NCBI GenBank assembly: GCA_963735055.1
Contig: CAVTJN010000004.1
Location: 248,001 to 312,000 of the forward strand
Source of the DNA: JBBITI01 sp963735055
GTDB lineage: Bacteria > Chloroflexota > Dehalococcoidia > Dehalococcoidales > UBA2162
Direction: 5' to 3'
DNA: 64,000 bases
The number at the start of each line of letters is the position of its first letter. The stretch's first letter is position 1. Of this stretch, positions 1 through 7,916 are shown piece by piece. Under the pieces are notes generated by a model. That model worked only from the letters and a program-made list of their open reading frames with translations, did no database searches and was not told where the DNA came from. A program made the translations under genes and the position numbers.

Positions 1-170
1 GAGGTCGGCGGGCTAACGGTCGGCGACGCCGTCGCGGTCAGCGTTGCCGGTGACAGCGTTGCCGGTGACAGAGTCGCCGGCCCCGAGGCGCACCCCGATA
101 GGCCCGAGAATCCGGCCGCCGTCAGCAGTAGAGCGAGACGTAGTGCCCCCTTGTTCAGAAGAAGTCGCAT
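1..170 (-). CDS. Lipoprotein, N-terminal part (runs off left edge)
   Basis: An ATG at 168-170 on the reverse strand opens a reading frame that continues off the window edge. It begins MRLLLNKG, followed by a hydrophobic stretch ending in the lipobox LSGC, so it is a lipid-anchored exported protein. After the Cys comes a Thr/Ser/Pro-rich linker (SPATL repeated), encoded by a tandem 15-bp direct repeat at about 41-70. A purine-rich GGGGGAA lies upstream of the start. Only about 56 residues are visible, none from a folded domain, so the function cannot be named. Confidence 0.6.
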   Translation of the reverse strand, partial: MRLLLNKGALRLALLLTAAGFSGLSGCASGPATLSPATLSPATLTATASPTVSPPT

Positions 171-261
171 GTCTTCCCCCCGGTACATTACTTCGCCAGG
201 TCAGATTCTAGCACCCTCCCCGTGAAATGGTCAGATGCATGATGTTGCGAGGTGAGCTCAG

Positions 262-359
262 GCTGATGGCTAAAAGCTGACAGCTGACTGCTGATATCTG
301 ACCGCTGATTGCTGACTGCTGATAGCTGAAAGTTGATCGCTGATCGCTGACGGCTGTAC
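262..359. repeat. Heptanucleotide tandem array, consensus GCTGANN, 14 units
   Basis: Fourteen contiguous 7-bp units run from 262 to 359 without a phase break. Most units are GCTGA followed by two variable bases (ca, ct, ta, cc, tt, aa, tc, cg). A few are degenerate (gctaaaa, tctgacc, gttgatc, gctgtac). The array lies between the edge lipoprotein and the truncated permease. Translated on the other strand it gives an artefactual Ser/Ala/Ile/Gln-rich peptide. From memory, arrays of this style are scattered in intergenic regions of several environmental bacteria; their role is unknown. The flanks (171-261 and 360-441) hold nothing else I can recognise. Confidence 0.85.
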
Positions 360-441
360 GGCTCGTCTCTTTCCCTTCCCCCCAGCCTCGTGCTATCATG
401 GCCCCAACGAAGATGCGAACTACTGTTAGCCAGTCTGACTT

Positions 442-1029
442 ATGACAACCAGCACAGACTCAAGGACCAGGCGGCCCGATACCGGAGGCAAGGTCACCGT
501 GATCCGGCCCCCCAAGGGCTGGATCGCGGTCAACGTGGCTGAGCTTTGGGCCTATCGCGAGTTGATCTATTTCCTGACCTGGCGGGACATCAAGATACGC
601 TATAAGCAGACCATCATCGGCTTCGCCTGGGCCATCCTCCAACCGGCCCTGATGACGCTCATATTCACTCTGTTTTTTGGCGTACTTGCTGCCCTTCCCT
701 CTGAGGGGGTCCCATATCCTCTATTCATCTTCGCCGCCCTCGTTCCGTGGACTCTCTTTGCCAATGCCGTTACCCGCGCCAGCAGCAGCTTGATCAATGA
801 CGCCAGCCTCGTCCAGAAGGTGTACTTTCCCCGGCTTATCTCGCCTCTGGCGAGCATCCTGGCTCCCCTGCTGGATTTCGCGTTCACCTACATAGTCCTG
901 ATCGGGCTGATGCTTGTTTACGGGTATACGCCGCACCTCGTGATGTTCTTTGTCATACCCTTGCTTGGTTTGCTGCTGATGTTTGCCCTTGGCATCGGTC
1001 TCTGGTTTGCCGCGATCAACGTGGAGTAG
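442..1029 (+). pseudogene. Truncated ABC-2 permease for polysaccharide export (Wzm/TagG-like)
   Basis: The first 195 residues match the N-terminal two-thirds of Wzm/TagG-type permeases. There is a cytoplasmic lead with LTWRDIKIRYKQTIIGFAW near residue 50, then four or five membrane helices. The family is normally about 260-280 residues. Here the frame stops immediately after FAAINVE, exactly where relatives continue with YRDV and the last two helices. No continuation is found in any frame downstream, and no Wzt-type ATPase is adjacent. This points to a deletion or rearrangement at about 1027-1030 rather than a point mutation. It is probably non-functional. Confidence 0.7.
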
Positions 1030-1406
1030 CTTGTAGATGAATTCCATTAGACCCTCCTCCAACAATTCATGACACTGCACTCTACCGCAAAAGCAGAACA
1101 TTGTGAAGGTATTATGTTCTAGCCAACGCCAATTTCGCGTCTGGCCGAAAGCAAATAGTGCGCTAATGAAGTTATTCAGTACGCTGCTGGTACTTGGTCG
1201 GGCGGCTCGCGTGGAACGCTCAACAACGTGGCCTGGTACTCGTGGTGAGACTTTGGTCACAGCGCCGGGTCTGCCGCGCCGCTAAAATATTTGTAAATCC
1301 CAAAAGGGGGGATTAAATATGGTTCTGGTGATCAGAACCAACGACCAGCGACAGAGTAGATTTCCCACGGTTTGACGTGTGGCGGTTGGGGGGGCGGATG
1401 GTGTGG
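1030..1406. other. Unassigned 377-bp stretch after a rearrangement junction
   Basis: No gene is supported here. On the reverse strand a start-like site stands out: GGAGGAGGG followed four bases later by ATG at 1045-1047. It reads only MEFIYKLLH before entering the antisense of the truncated permease, so it could be the 5' end of a foreign gene cut at the junction. A small perfect hairpin (TGGTTCTG/CAGAACCA) lies at 1320-1340. Short open frames on both strands have no recognisable protein pattern. Confidence 0.5.
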
Positions 1407-1444
1407 AGTGAAGGGATCCCGGTGCGCACCGGGGTCCCTTCACT
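1407..1444. terminator. Strong perfect hairpin, terminator-like
   Basis: An 18-bp stem with one G-U pair closes on a GCGC loop. The outer arms are AGTGAAGGGA and TCCCTTCACT. It lies just beyond the 3' end of the reverse-strand lipoprotein gene (stop at 1450). On the forward side it is followed by GGGTTTT. It probably ends transcription entering from the lipoprotein gene; a weak T-run suits the forward direction better. Confidence 0.65.
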
Positions 1445-1449
1445 GGGTT

Positions 1450-2344
1450 TTAAGGCCCCAGGATGGCGAACGCAAGGCCAAGACCGGCGGCATGTTCCTT
1501 GATCTCATCGACTGCGAATCCCGGCGGGAGCGAGATATCGGCCCCTCCCGGTGACGCCGGCACTCCCCTGAGCTCGTCGAGCCACAGGACCGACTCCTTC
1601 TCGGGAAGCCGCCCCAGCAGCTCCTGGACCGCTTCCACGCCGGTCACCCGGAGGTGCACCCATCCGTCGGGCGATACCACGTCGGCCCCGGAAACGATCT
1701 CTTCGAGCGTCTTGTTCCGGTTGGTCCCGGTTATCAGACTGAATCGCCACTGGCCGCCTTCGGGCCAGGAATAGAGTTCGTACCCCTTCATCGAACGCGG
1801 CAGCGGGTCCGCCGCCTGGGCCGTGATAAGCTTGCCGGCATCTTGCAGTGATTTGATTACCGCGGCGTTGTTCCGGGGGTCTTCGCCCCGGTAGAACGAC
1901 GCCCCGGGATAGCCCAACTCGAGCCGGATGACCTTAGTCACCTCAGGCCCGATGGGTTTCCAGATGGTGACGCCGTCAAACGACATTGACGAAATCGGCG
2001 TCCAGAAGGCCCCCCAGTAGACGGGCTGCCGGTCGACGCACACCACAAACGACCGGCCTCTGACCGGGACGTCCAGCCGGGAAAGGCGCTCAAGGGCGCT
2101 CGAGGTGAGTTCCAGTTCATGGTCCTGAGCACTGTAGCTGAGGATATCGTTCAACGCGATAAACGGCTGTTCGGCGAGGTCGACGCTGACTCAGGGCCGG
2201 CATCTGCGCCGGGGGCGTGTCCCCCCGGGTCAGATAGACGGCAAACCCCTCGTGCTTCGCGGCGGCGCAGCCGGCCGACGTCAGGAGAAGGCCGGCGATA
2301 ACGGCGAACACTATTGGACTAATAAGACCGGGACGGTTTTTCAT
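1450..2344 (-). pseudogene. Frameshifted lipoprotein of unknown function
   Basis: Two overlapping reverse frames form one protein. The 5' part (from ATG 2342-2344) gives a signal peptide with lipobox SAGC, then GFAVYLTRGDTPPAQMPA. The 3' part, one frame over, continues VDLAEQPFIALNDILSYSAQDHELEL and runs to 1450. The in-frame upstream TGA and the coding change place a one-base indel at about 2185-2200. Corrected length is about 297 residues. I do not recognise the domain; it is a secreted, lipid-anchored protein without obvious repeats. It could be a real pseudogene or a consensus error. Confidence 0.65.
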
Positions 2345-2458
2345 GTTCGACCAACTCTATGATATAACGCCGGACAACGTCTCAGGTTACTGTCATGCGG
2401 CCCGGTGGGGCAGCTGCGGTGGTCGAAAGGTCACCCGGTCAGGGCGGCGTAGATTCGG

Positions 2459-3475
2459 TTACCACCATTGCTTCAGTTCCGGCGATAGCACGAGCGTCGA
2501 GCTATCGATGGACGGCAGCCCGGCGCAGCCGCAGGTGGCCATCGTCCGCTTCAGTTCGGCGGTGATAAAACCGATGAGCTGTTCGACGCCACCGGCGCCT
2601 CCGGCGCAGGCGGCCGAAACCACCGACGTAGTGAATCCAACCGCCCTGGCGCCGAGCGCCAGGGCCTTGAAAACATCATCCCCGGTCCGGAAGCCGCTGT
2701 CAACCAGCACGGTAACCTGGCTGCCCACCGCTTTGACTATCTTGGGCAGCGACATGATGGACGGGACGCTGAAGACGTGCCCGCTCCAGATGTGGTTGCT
2801 GACGATGACGGCTGAGGCGCCCATCTCAACCGACTTGCGGGCATCCTCGACGCTGAGCACGCCTTTGACGATGAAAGGCAGTTTGGTGGCGGCGATCACC
2901 TGGCGCATCTCACCGGTCTTATGGGGGGCGAAGGTGTCGGCCATCCGCCCGCTGCCGTCCCGGAACGATCCGTAGAAATGATCGATATCCATGCCCACGG
3001 CCACACACCCCCGTTTGGCGGCGTCATTCACCTGCTCGAATATCAGGTCGGCCGTCCGGTACGGCTTGACGACCTTCACCACCGGGGCACCGGTATCGAT
3101 GGCCCGCTGCAGCATGTCGGAACCGCCCATACCCAGCATCATCATCGCCCCACCCTGGCCCATCCCACGGACCAGATCGACCATTTCTTCGTCGGACAAC
3201 TGATTGCCCGGCTTGGAGAGGGCGGAGCAGAAGACCGGGGTCTTCATCTTGACGCCGAAGAGGGTGAGCCCGGTATCCGGTTCCACGGGGTCGAGATATC
3301 GCGTCTCCAGAAAGATCGAGTCCAGCAGGCGGCGCTGGAGTTGGGCGGCCGCCTGGTAGTTGGAGCCGACCGGGGCGGGGCGGTCCATGCCTTTCGCCTT
3401 CAGGTTCTCCCGGGCCAGGTCAAACAACTCAGTCAGATTCTGAGGCGGCTGCTTTTTAGCTTGTTCGGCTGTCAT
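2459..3475 (-). CDS. FMN-dependent alpha-hydroxy-acid dehydrogenase/oxidase family protein
   Basis: This 338-residue TIM-barrel protein is of the L-lactate dehydrogenase/glycolate oxidase (FMN_dh) family. Visible elements are TPVFCSALSK (79-88), the lysine strand FIVKGVLSVEDA (201-212), SNH (226-228) and the phosphate-binding end VLVDSGFRTGDDVFKALALGARAVGF (256-281). The usual active-site block SNHGGR reads SNHIWSGH: the His is kept, but the glycines and substrate-carboxylate Arg are changed. The substrate may therefore not be a classic 2-hydroxy acid. RBS AAGGAGAGG precedes the ATG. It stands alone, separated from the next gene by a 40-bp palindrome. Confidence 0.8.
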   Translation of the reverse strand: MTAEQAKKQPPQNLTELFDLARENLKAKGMDRPAPVGSNYQAAAQLQRRLLDSIFLETRYLDPVEPDTGLTLFGVKMKTPVFCSALSKPGNQLSDEEMVDLVRGMGQGGAMMMLGMGGSDMLQRAIDTGAPVVKVVKPYRTADLIFEQVNDAAKRGCVAVGMDIDHFYGSFRDGSGRMADTFAPHKTGEMRQVIAATKLPFIVKGVLSVEDARKSVEMGASAVIVSNHIWSGHVFSVPSIMSLPKIVKAVGSQVTVLVDSGFRTGDDVFKALALGARAVGFTTSVVSAACAGGAGGVEQLIGFITAELKRTMATCGCAGLPSIDSSTLVLSPELKQWW

Positions 3476-3624
3476 ATTCCTCTCCTTTCCCTTCTGTCTC
3501 GATCAGGCCATGAAACGCGCCGGGGACCAGACTCGAACACTGTCCCGTGACCGGCCAGTCGAACGCGAGCCGGCGCAACGTCAATTCATACATTCTACTA
3601 TTGCGGGATCGAGGGTATCAGGGG

Positions 3625-3664
3625 GAAAGCAAGAAGCCTGCCGGCCGGCAGGCTTCTTGCTTTC
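3625..3664. terminator. 40-bp perfect palindrome, likely terminator
   Basis: Two 20-bp arms, GAAAGCAAGAAGCCTGCCGG and its exact complement, meet with no spacer. The element lies 17 bp past the stop of the ABC permease gene on the reverse strand and upstream of the FMN enzyme gene. It can form a long hairpin in either direction and most likely ends the PLDc_N/ABC/permease transcript. Confidence 0.7.
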
Positions 3665-3680
3665 CTGCTTACGCCCAAGC

Positions 3681-4436
3681 TCAGATCTCTTTGGTCTTCA
3701 AGGCATATTGGCCGGCGTAGACAGCCACCGCAATCAAGGCCACCGTTGCGCCAACTGCCCACCAGTAGCTTGGGACGGGTCCGGAAAGAATGCCAACGCC
3801 CCATCCCATCAGCTTGGCGGGGAGGTAATCCCCGATGACCGGGAGGTTAGACATGATCATCTGGGAGATAATGACGGCCACTGCCAGACCACCGGCGGCA
3901 AGTGAACTCTTGAATAAGCACGAGAAGAGCACGGTTACCGCCAGGCAGAACAGGAAGAAAAGCCCTTGCAGCAGATTGAACTGTATGAAGGAGGCCGCAT
4001 TGGCGGGCCCGATGAGCCCGGTCGTGTAGAAGTAGCAGATCAACGCTGCTGCCGAGAGCGCCATCACGAACGTAGCGCTCAGGGCGACCAGCTTGGCGGT
4101 GACAAAAGCGGCCCGGCTGATCGGCTTACTCAGGGCGGTGACCGCTGTCCCCTGACGGAGCTCGTTCGCCACCGCGCCCATGGCGACCATCACGGCAACT
4201 ACGACCCCGAGTTGCCCCATTACCGAGGCGAACTGGGTGAAGGCCTGGTAGGCGGTAGGCGGCGGCATCTCCACCAGCATCTTCTGGCCTGAGGCTTTAA
4301 TGAGCGCCGGCGTAAGCTTCACCAGGAGCGGCATCCCGATGCCGAACAAGGCGAAGATTGCCCCCACGATGAGCAGCCGGTGGGTCCGGTACTGCTCCTT
4401 GAACTCTTTCTTCAACAGTGCGGTAAACCCGGTCAT
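3681..4436 (-). CDS. ABC-2 transporter permease (YxlG-like)
   Basis: This 251-residue membrane protein has about six hydrophobic segments and begins MTGFTALLKKEFKEQYRTHRLL, the usual cytoplasmic lead of ABC-2 permeases. AVANELRQGTAVTALSKPISR is the conserved NELRxGT...SKP coupling segment facing the ATPase. The start ATG overlaps the stop of the ATPase gene by 4 bp, so the two are translationally coupled. It pairs with the ATPase to form an exporter; the substrate is not evident. It is the last gene of a three-gene unit ending at the palindrome. Confidence 0.87.
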   Translation of the reverse strand: MTGFTALLKKEFKEQYRTHRLLIVGAIFALFGIGMPLLVKLTPALIKASGQKMLVEMPPPTAYQAFTQFASVMGQLGVVVAVMVAMGAVANELRQGTAVTALSKPISRAAFVTAKLVALSATFVMALSAAALICYFYTTGLIGPANAASFIQFNLLQGLFFLFCLAVTVLFSCLFKSSLAAGGLAVAVIISQMIMSNLPVIGDYLPAKLMGWGVGILSGPVPSYWWAVGATVALIAVAVYAGQYALKTKEI

Positions 4437-5374
4437 TTCGCGGTACCTCCATTAATTACTTCTACAAAGACGTCCTCGAGATTCGGAAGATTGAACTCGT
4501 ATCGAGAAAGGGTCAGCCCGCTCTCGGCGATGAGACGCGGCAACTGGACACGGGCCTTCGCGATGTCCAGAGCCCGTACCCGGAGCAGTTGGGTGCCGTT
4601 GTCCACGACGATCTTCGGTTCGGACAGGTAGGAGACGTGCGTGAGCACTTCGGCAAAGCCGGTCGCATCTTCAAGGCACTCGATCTCGAAGGTGGAACGG
4701 GCGTATTTCGCCCGCAGGGATTCTACCGAAGAGACGGTGATCAGCCTTCCTTTGTTGATGATCGCCACCACGTCGCACACGCGCTCGACATCGGACAGGA
4801 TATGCGTCGACATGAAGACGGTGGCGTGTTGTTTAAGCTGCTTCACCAGTGTCAGGACTTCACGCCGGCCGATTGGATCGAGGGCCGATGTCGGCTCGTC
4901 CAGAAAGAGCACTTTGGGGTGGTTGAAAAGGGCCTGTGCGATACCCAGCCGCTGCTTCATACCGCGGGAATAACCACCGATGCGGCGGTCCGCCGCCTTC
5001 TTCAGGTCAACCAGTTCCAGGAGTTCCTCGGCGCGCTTCTTGATTTCTGCCCGAGGGACCCGGAAGAACTCACCTACCAGGTGCAGGAACTCCCGGCCGC
5101 TCATCCAGTCGTAGAAAGCCGGCACATCCGGGAGCAGACCGGTCTTTGCCCGGACGTTCAGGTTACCATCCCCGATTTCCTCCCCGGCGACCCAGCCTCT
5201 TCCACTGGTCGGTCTGGAGAAGCCGGTCAGGAGTTTGATGGTCGTTGTCTTTCCGGCTCCGTTGGGACCCAGGAAGCCGAACACCACGTTCTCAGGTACC
5301 TCCAGAGTGAGATTGTCCAGGGCCACCGCTTTCCCATAGTGTTTGCACAGGTTTTCGGTATTAATCGCCTTCAA
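4433..5374 (-). CDS. ABC transporter ATP-binding protein (YxlF-like)
   Basis: This 313-residue ATPase is of the CcmA/drug-exporter type. Walker A is GPNGAGKTT, the signature region is YSRGMKQRLGIAQAL and Walker B is VLFLDEPTSALDP, with the H-loop at STHILSDVERV. A C-terminal domain of about 90 residues is typical of this subfamily. It overlaps the upstream PLDc_N gene by 14 bp and the permease gene by 4 bp. The exporter may be controlled by the divergent two-component system, as similar exporters often are in Gram-positive bacteria. Confidence 0.93.
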   Translation of the reverse strand: MKAINTENLCKHYGKAVALDNLTLEVPENVVFGFLGPNGAGKTTTIKLLTGFSRPTSGRGWVAGEEIGDGNLNVRAKTGLLPDVPAFYDWMSGREFLHLVGEFFRVPRAEIKKRAEELLELVDLKKAADRRIGGYSRGMKQRLGIAQALFNHPKVLFLDEPTSALDPIGRREVLTLVKQLKQHATVFMSTHILSDVERVCDVVAIINKGRLITVSSVESLRAKYARSTFEIECLEDATGFAEVLTHVSYLSEPKIVVDNGTQLLRVRALDIAKARVQLPRLIAESGLTLSRYEFNLPNLEDVFVEVINGGTAK

Positions 5375-5585
5375 CGTGTCCCTCCTTTCGCCCGAACACC
5401 AGGTAGATGACGGGCCCGATAGTTTGAACCAGCACTATGACTGCTACCCAGATGAGCTTGTTCCCCCCGGCAACGTGATCCCGCCTGGCCAGGTCGATCA
5501 GAGAGAACACCAGCAGGGCCATTGTCAGGACTATGAACGGGACCAGATACGGAAGCATTTGCCCCAGAGTCTCAGTTCCTTGCAT
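5361..5585 (-). CDS. Small PLDc_N-domain membrane protein (YxlE-like)
   Basis: This 74-residue protein has two hydrophobic helices (LVPFIVLTMALLVFSLIDL and LIWVAVIVLVQTIGPVIYLVFG) and the basic GRKEG tail of the phospholipase D/cardiolipin synthase N-terminal membrane module, with no catalytic domain. Order and overlap with the ABC genes match the yxlE-yxlF-yxlG arrangement of the Bacillus sigY operon. A role in anchoring or regulating the exporter is inferred. Confidence 0.8.
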   Translation of the reverse strand: MQGTETLGQMLPYLVPFIVLTMALLVFSLIDLARRDHVAGGNKLIWVAVIVLVQTIGPVIYLVFGRKEGHVEGD

Positions 5586-5766
5586 TCGTTTACCCCCTTC
5601 TCCTTTTCTTGATTTGTGGTTCGACCAATTTCTTTTCTGCCTCCATGTTAAGAGGGCTCGAAGGAAGAGTCATCAGCTTCAACTCTGATTTGCCCACAGG
5701 CTCGGCGGGGGTTTTCAGGCACTCAATATCATCCTGGCGGCGGACGCCGTATCCGCGGCCGGGATG

Positions 5767-5796
5767 ATGGCAATAACGGGTGTCTGTCCCTATAAT
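5767..5796 (+). promoter_or_regulatory. Promoter of the two-component system, likely leaderless
   Basis: ATGGCA (5767-5772), an 18-bp spacer, then a perfect TATAAT (5791-5796). The GTG at 5803 lies six bases after the -10 box, where transcription itself should begin, so the message would have no leader. No ribosome-binding site precedes that GTG. Confidence 0.6.
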
Positions 5797-5802
5797 GGGG
5801 CC

Positions 5803-7020
5803 GTGAAGTTGTTTAAGAGCGTCCGGGATGTCATTACCAAACAACCGTTGGTAGGCGACGGCGCTCTGGCGTTGCTGCTGGCCGGGTCGGCCTTGCTCAT
5901 GCTGCGCGCCTATTTCCCCCTGCAGGCGCCGGCGCTGCAGCCGGTCCCGGCGATGGGCTTGACTCTACTGGCGATCATTCCTCTGGCCGTGCGACGACTC
6001 TTCCCTGTCGCCGCCCTCCTGCTTGTCACGACAGCCCAGGTGGCGATTGTGTTACTCAACCTGCCGATAATGAACTTCACCGCGATTGCCGCGTTCATCA
6101 CGATTTTCACCGCTGCGGCCTATGGTGGACCGAGAAGGAACCTTGCCTGCATTGCCTGTATTGTGGCAATGAACGCTTGCCTCACCTACAAACTGATGTT
6201 CAGCGGTAACGTTACATTCTTCAGCAGCGCCACCCTGTTCAGCGTTATCGGCCTGATCTGGAATCTGGTGATCTACCTGGCAACCTGGAGATTCGGCAAT
6301 ACCCTGCGTCTAAGCCGCGAACAGACGAAACGTCTGCGGGAAAGCGCGGAGCTACTTGTCCGGGAACGGGAAGAAAACGCCCACCGGGCGGTATTTGATG
6401 AGCGTGTCCGAATTGCCCGGGAGCTTCACGACGTACTGGCGCATCACGTCAGTGTCATGGGAATACAGGCCGGCGCGGCACGCCAGGTGTTGAGACAGTA
6501 TCCCGAAAAAGCGCTCAACTCATTGAGTCTAATCGAGACATCAAGCCGGCAAGCGGTGGCTGAACTGTACCGCCTGCTTGGCCTTCTTCGAGACGAGAGA
6601 CAGGCTGAGACATTCACGGCGCGGCCCGGTCTGGGGCAACTCGACAAGCTGGTGGCCGATATGGCGGCCTCGGGGCTGCGGGTGGAAGTGAGAATCGAGG
6701 GACAGAAACGTGAAATCCCGCAGACCGTGGACCTGTCCGCCTATCGCATTGTTGAAGAGGCACTGACCAATACCCTGAAGCACGCAGGTCCGGCAAAAGC
6801 CACCGTGGTCCTGGATTACCAGAAGGATGCGCTGATACTCGACGTGGCCGACACCGGAAAGGGAAGCTCAAGCAAAGAAGACGGACAACCGGGCGGGAAA
6901 GGCCTGATCGGGATGAGAGAGAGGGCAAAACTTCTCAAAGGAGAATTCCGGGCCGGCAATGCTCCGAATGGAGGCTTCCGCGTCAGCGCAAAGCTGCCGC
7001 TGGAGGAACAGGCCAAATGA
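5803..7020 (+). CDS. Sensor histidine kinase, NarL/DesK type
   Basis: Membrane kinase of the HisKA_3 family. Five or six N-terminal hydrophobic helices (residues about 20-165) have almost no extracellular loop, as in intramembrane-sensing kinases. A coiled region then leads to the phospho-acceptor box ARELHDVLAHH with His209. The HATPase domain has YRIVEEALTNTLKHAG (N box) and DTGKG...GKGLIGMRERAKLLKG. I chose GTG 5803 because a perfect -10 box ends six bases before it. An ATG 39 bp upstream would lie inside the promoter. The stop overlaps the response regulator start (ATGA). Confidence 0.9.
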   Translation: MKLFKSVRDVITKQPLVGDGALALLLAGSALLMLRAYFPLQAPALQPVPAMGLTLLAIIPLAVRRLFPVAALLLVTTAQVAIVLLNLPIMNFTAIAAFITIFTAAAYGGPRRNLACIACIVAMNACLTYKLMFSGNVTFFSSATLFSVIGLIWNLVIYLATWRFGNTLRLSREQTKRLRESAELLVREREENAHRAVFDERVRIARELHDVLAHHVSVMGIQAGAARQVLRQYPEKALNSLSLIETSSRQAVAELYRLLGLLRDERQAETFTARPGLGQLDKLVADMAASGLRVEVRIEGQKREIPQTVDLSAYRIVEEALTNTLKHAGPAKATVVLDYQKDALILDVADTGKGSSSKEDGQPGGKGLIGMRERAKLLKGEFRAGNAPNGGFRVSAKLPLEEQAK

Positions 7021-7682
7021 GGACAAGATTGCTTCTGGCAGATGATCAGGCGATGGTGAGGGCAGGCTTCCGCATGATACTCGAGATGCAGCCTGATATG
7101 GACGTGGTCGGAGAAGCAGCCGACGGAGCGGAGACGATCGCGTTGGTCAGAAAACTGAAGCCGGATATTGTCTTGATGGACATACAAATGCCGGGCATGG
7201 ATGGCCTGGAAGCGACGCGGCAGATTGTTCAAATGCATGATGAGGTTGCCACAAGGGTGTTGATCTTGACCACGTTTGAACGGGACGACTACATCTTCGA
7301 AGCGCTCCGGGCCGGGGCGTGTGGTTTTTTGCTGAAGAACGCGACGCCCGAGGACCTGGTGGCCGGAATAAGAGTGGTGGCAGAGGGCAATGCTCTCCTT
7401 GCTCCTTCAGTCACACGCCGCGTTATCGAGGAGTTTGCCCAGAAACCCAAACCCCGGGACTACACCGATTATCTCAACAGGCTCACGACGAGAGAGGTCG
7501 ATATTATGAAACTGGTGGCGCGCGGCAAGACGAATGCCGAGATTGCCCGGGGTTTGTTTATCGGCGAGGCGACGGTCCGAACACACGTCTCCAATCTTCT
7601 CGGCAAGTTGGACCTGCGCGACCGCGTCCAGATAGCTGTCTTCGCCTATGAGAGCGGCGCCGTGCAGCCAGGCAGCGAATGA
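7017..7682 (+). CDS. Response regulator, NarL/LuxR family
   Basis: 221 residues. The receiver domain has acidic residues DD (9-10), phospho-acceptor Asp55 in VLMDIQMPGMDG, Thr in LILTTFERDD and Lys in FLLKNATPEDL. The C-terminal LuxR helix-turn-helix is LTTREVDIMKLVARGKTNAEIARGLFIGEATVRTHVSNLLGKLDLRDR. It overlaps the kinase gene by 4 bp, so the two form a cognate pair. The likely target is the divergent exporter operon, inferred from position only. Confidence 0.93.
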   Translation: MRTRLLLADDQAMVRAGFRMILEMQPDMDVVGEAADGAETIALVRKLKPDIVLMDIQMPGMDGLEATRQIVQMHDEVATRVLILTTFERDDYIFEALRAGACGFLLKNATPEDLVAGIRVVAEGNALLAPSVTRRVIEEFAQKPKPRDYTDYLNRLTTREVDIMKLVARGKTNAEIARGLFIGEATVRTHVSNLLGKLDLRDRVQIAVFAYESGAVQPGSE

Positions 7683-7717
7683 CAGTGGGACTGATGGGGC
7701 AGCGGCACTGCGTAGCA

Positions 7718-7794
7718 TGGTGGGCGGTATAGGACTCGAACCTACGACCTCCTGCGTGTAAAGCAGATGCTCTAACCGACTGAGCTAACCGCCC
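7718..7794 (-). tRNA. tRNA-Val (anticodon UAC)
   Basis: A full cloverleaf on the reverse strand: acceptor GGGCGGT/ACCGCCC, D arm GCTC...GAGC, anticodon loop TTTACAC with TAC, T loop TTCGAGT, discriminator A and an encoded CCA at 7718-7720. It reads GUA and other Val codons by wobble. It is convergent with the response regulator gene. Confidence 0.96.
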
Positions 7795-7916
7795 GGAATA
7801 AGGGTATTGTAACGTATGAGCGCTGGAACTGTAAAAAGGACGGGCTTGGGCTGCAACTCGCCTGTCAGAGTACCTGCAACGGACATTTTTTGTGCTGGCC
7901 GACTCGGTGGGTTGAG

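Noticed and set aside
208..399. Open frame coding a Ser/Ala/Gln-rich 63-residue peptide
   Set aside because: It is only the translation of the heptanucleotide array; no ribosome-binding site or protein-like conservation.
721..1260. Reverse 179-residue frame across the permease junction
   Set aside because: Mostly antisense of the permease; only the short ATG at 1045-1047 with its ribosome-binding site was kept as a curiosity.
2921..3550. Long forward frame opposite the FMN enzyme
   Set aside because: Antisense shadow of a clear family member in GC-rich DNA; no protein features of its own.
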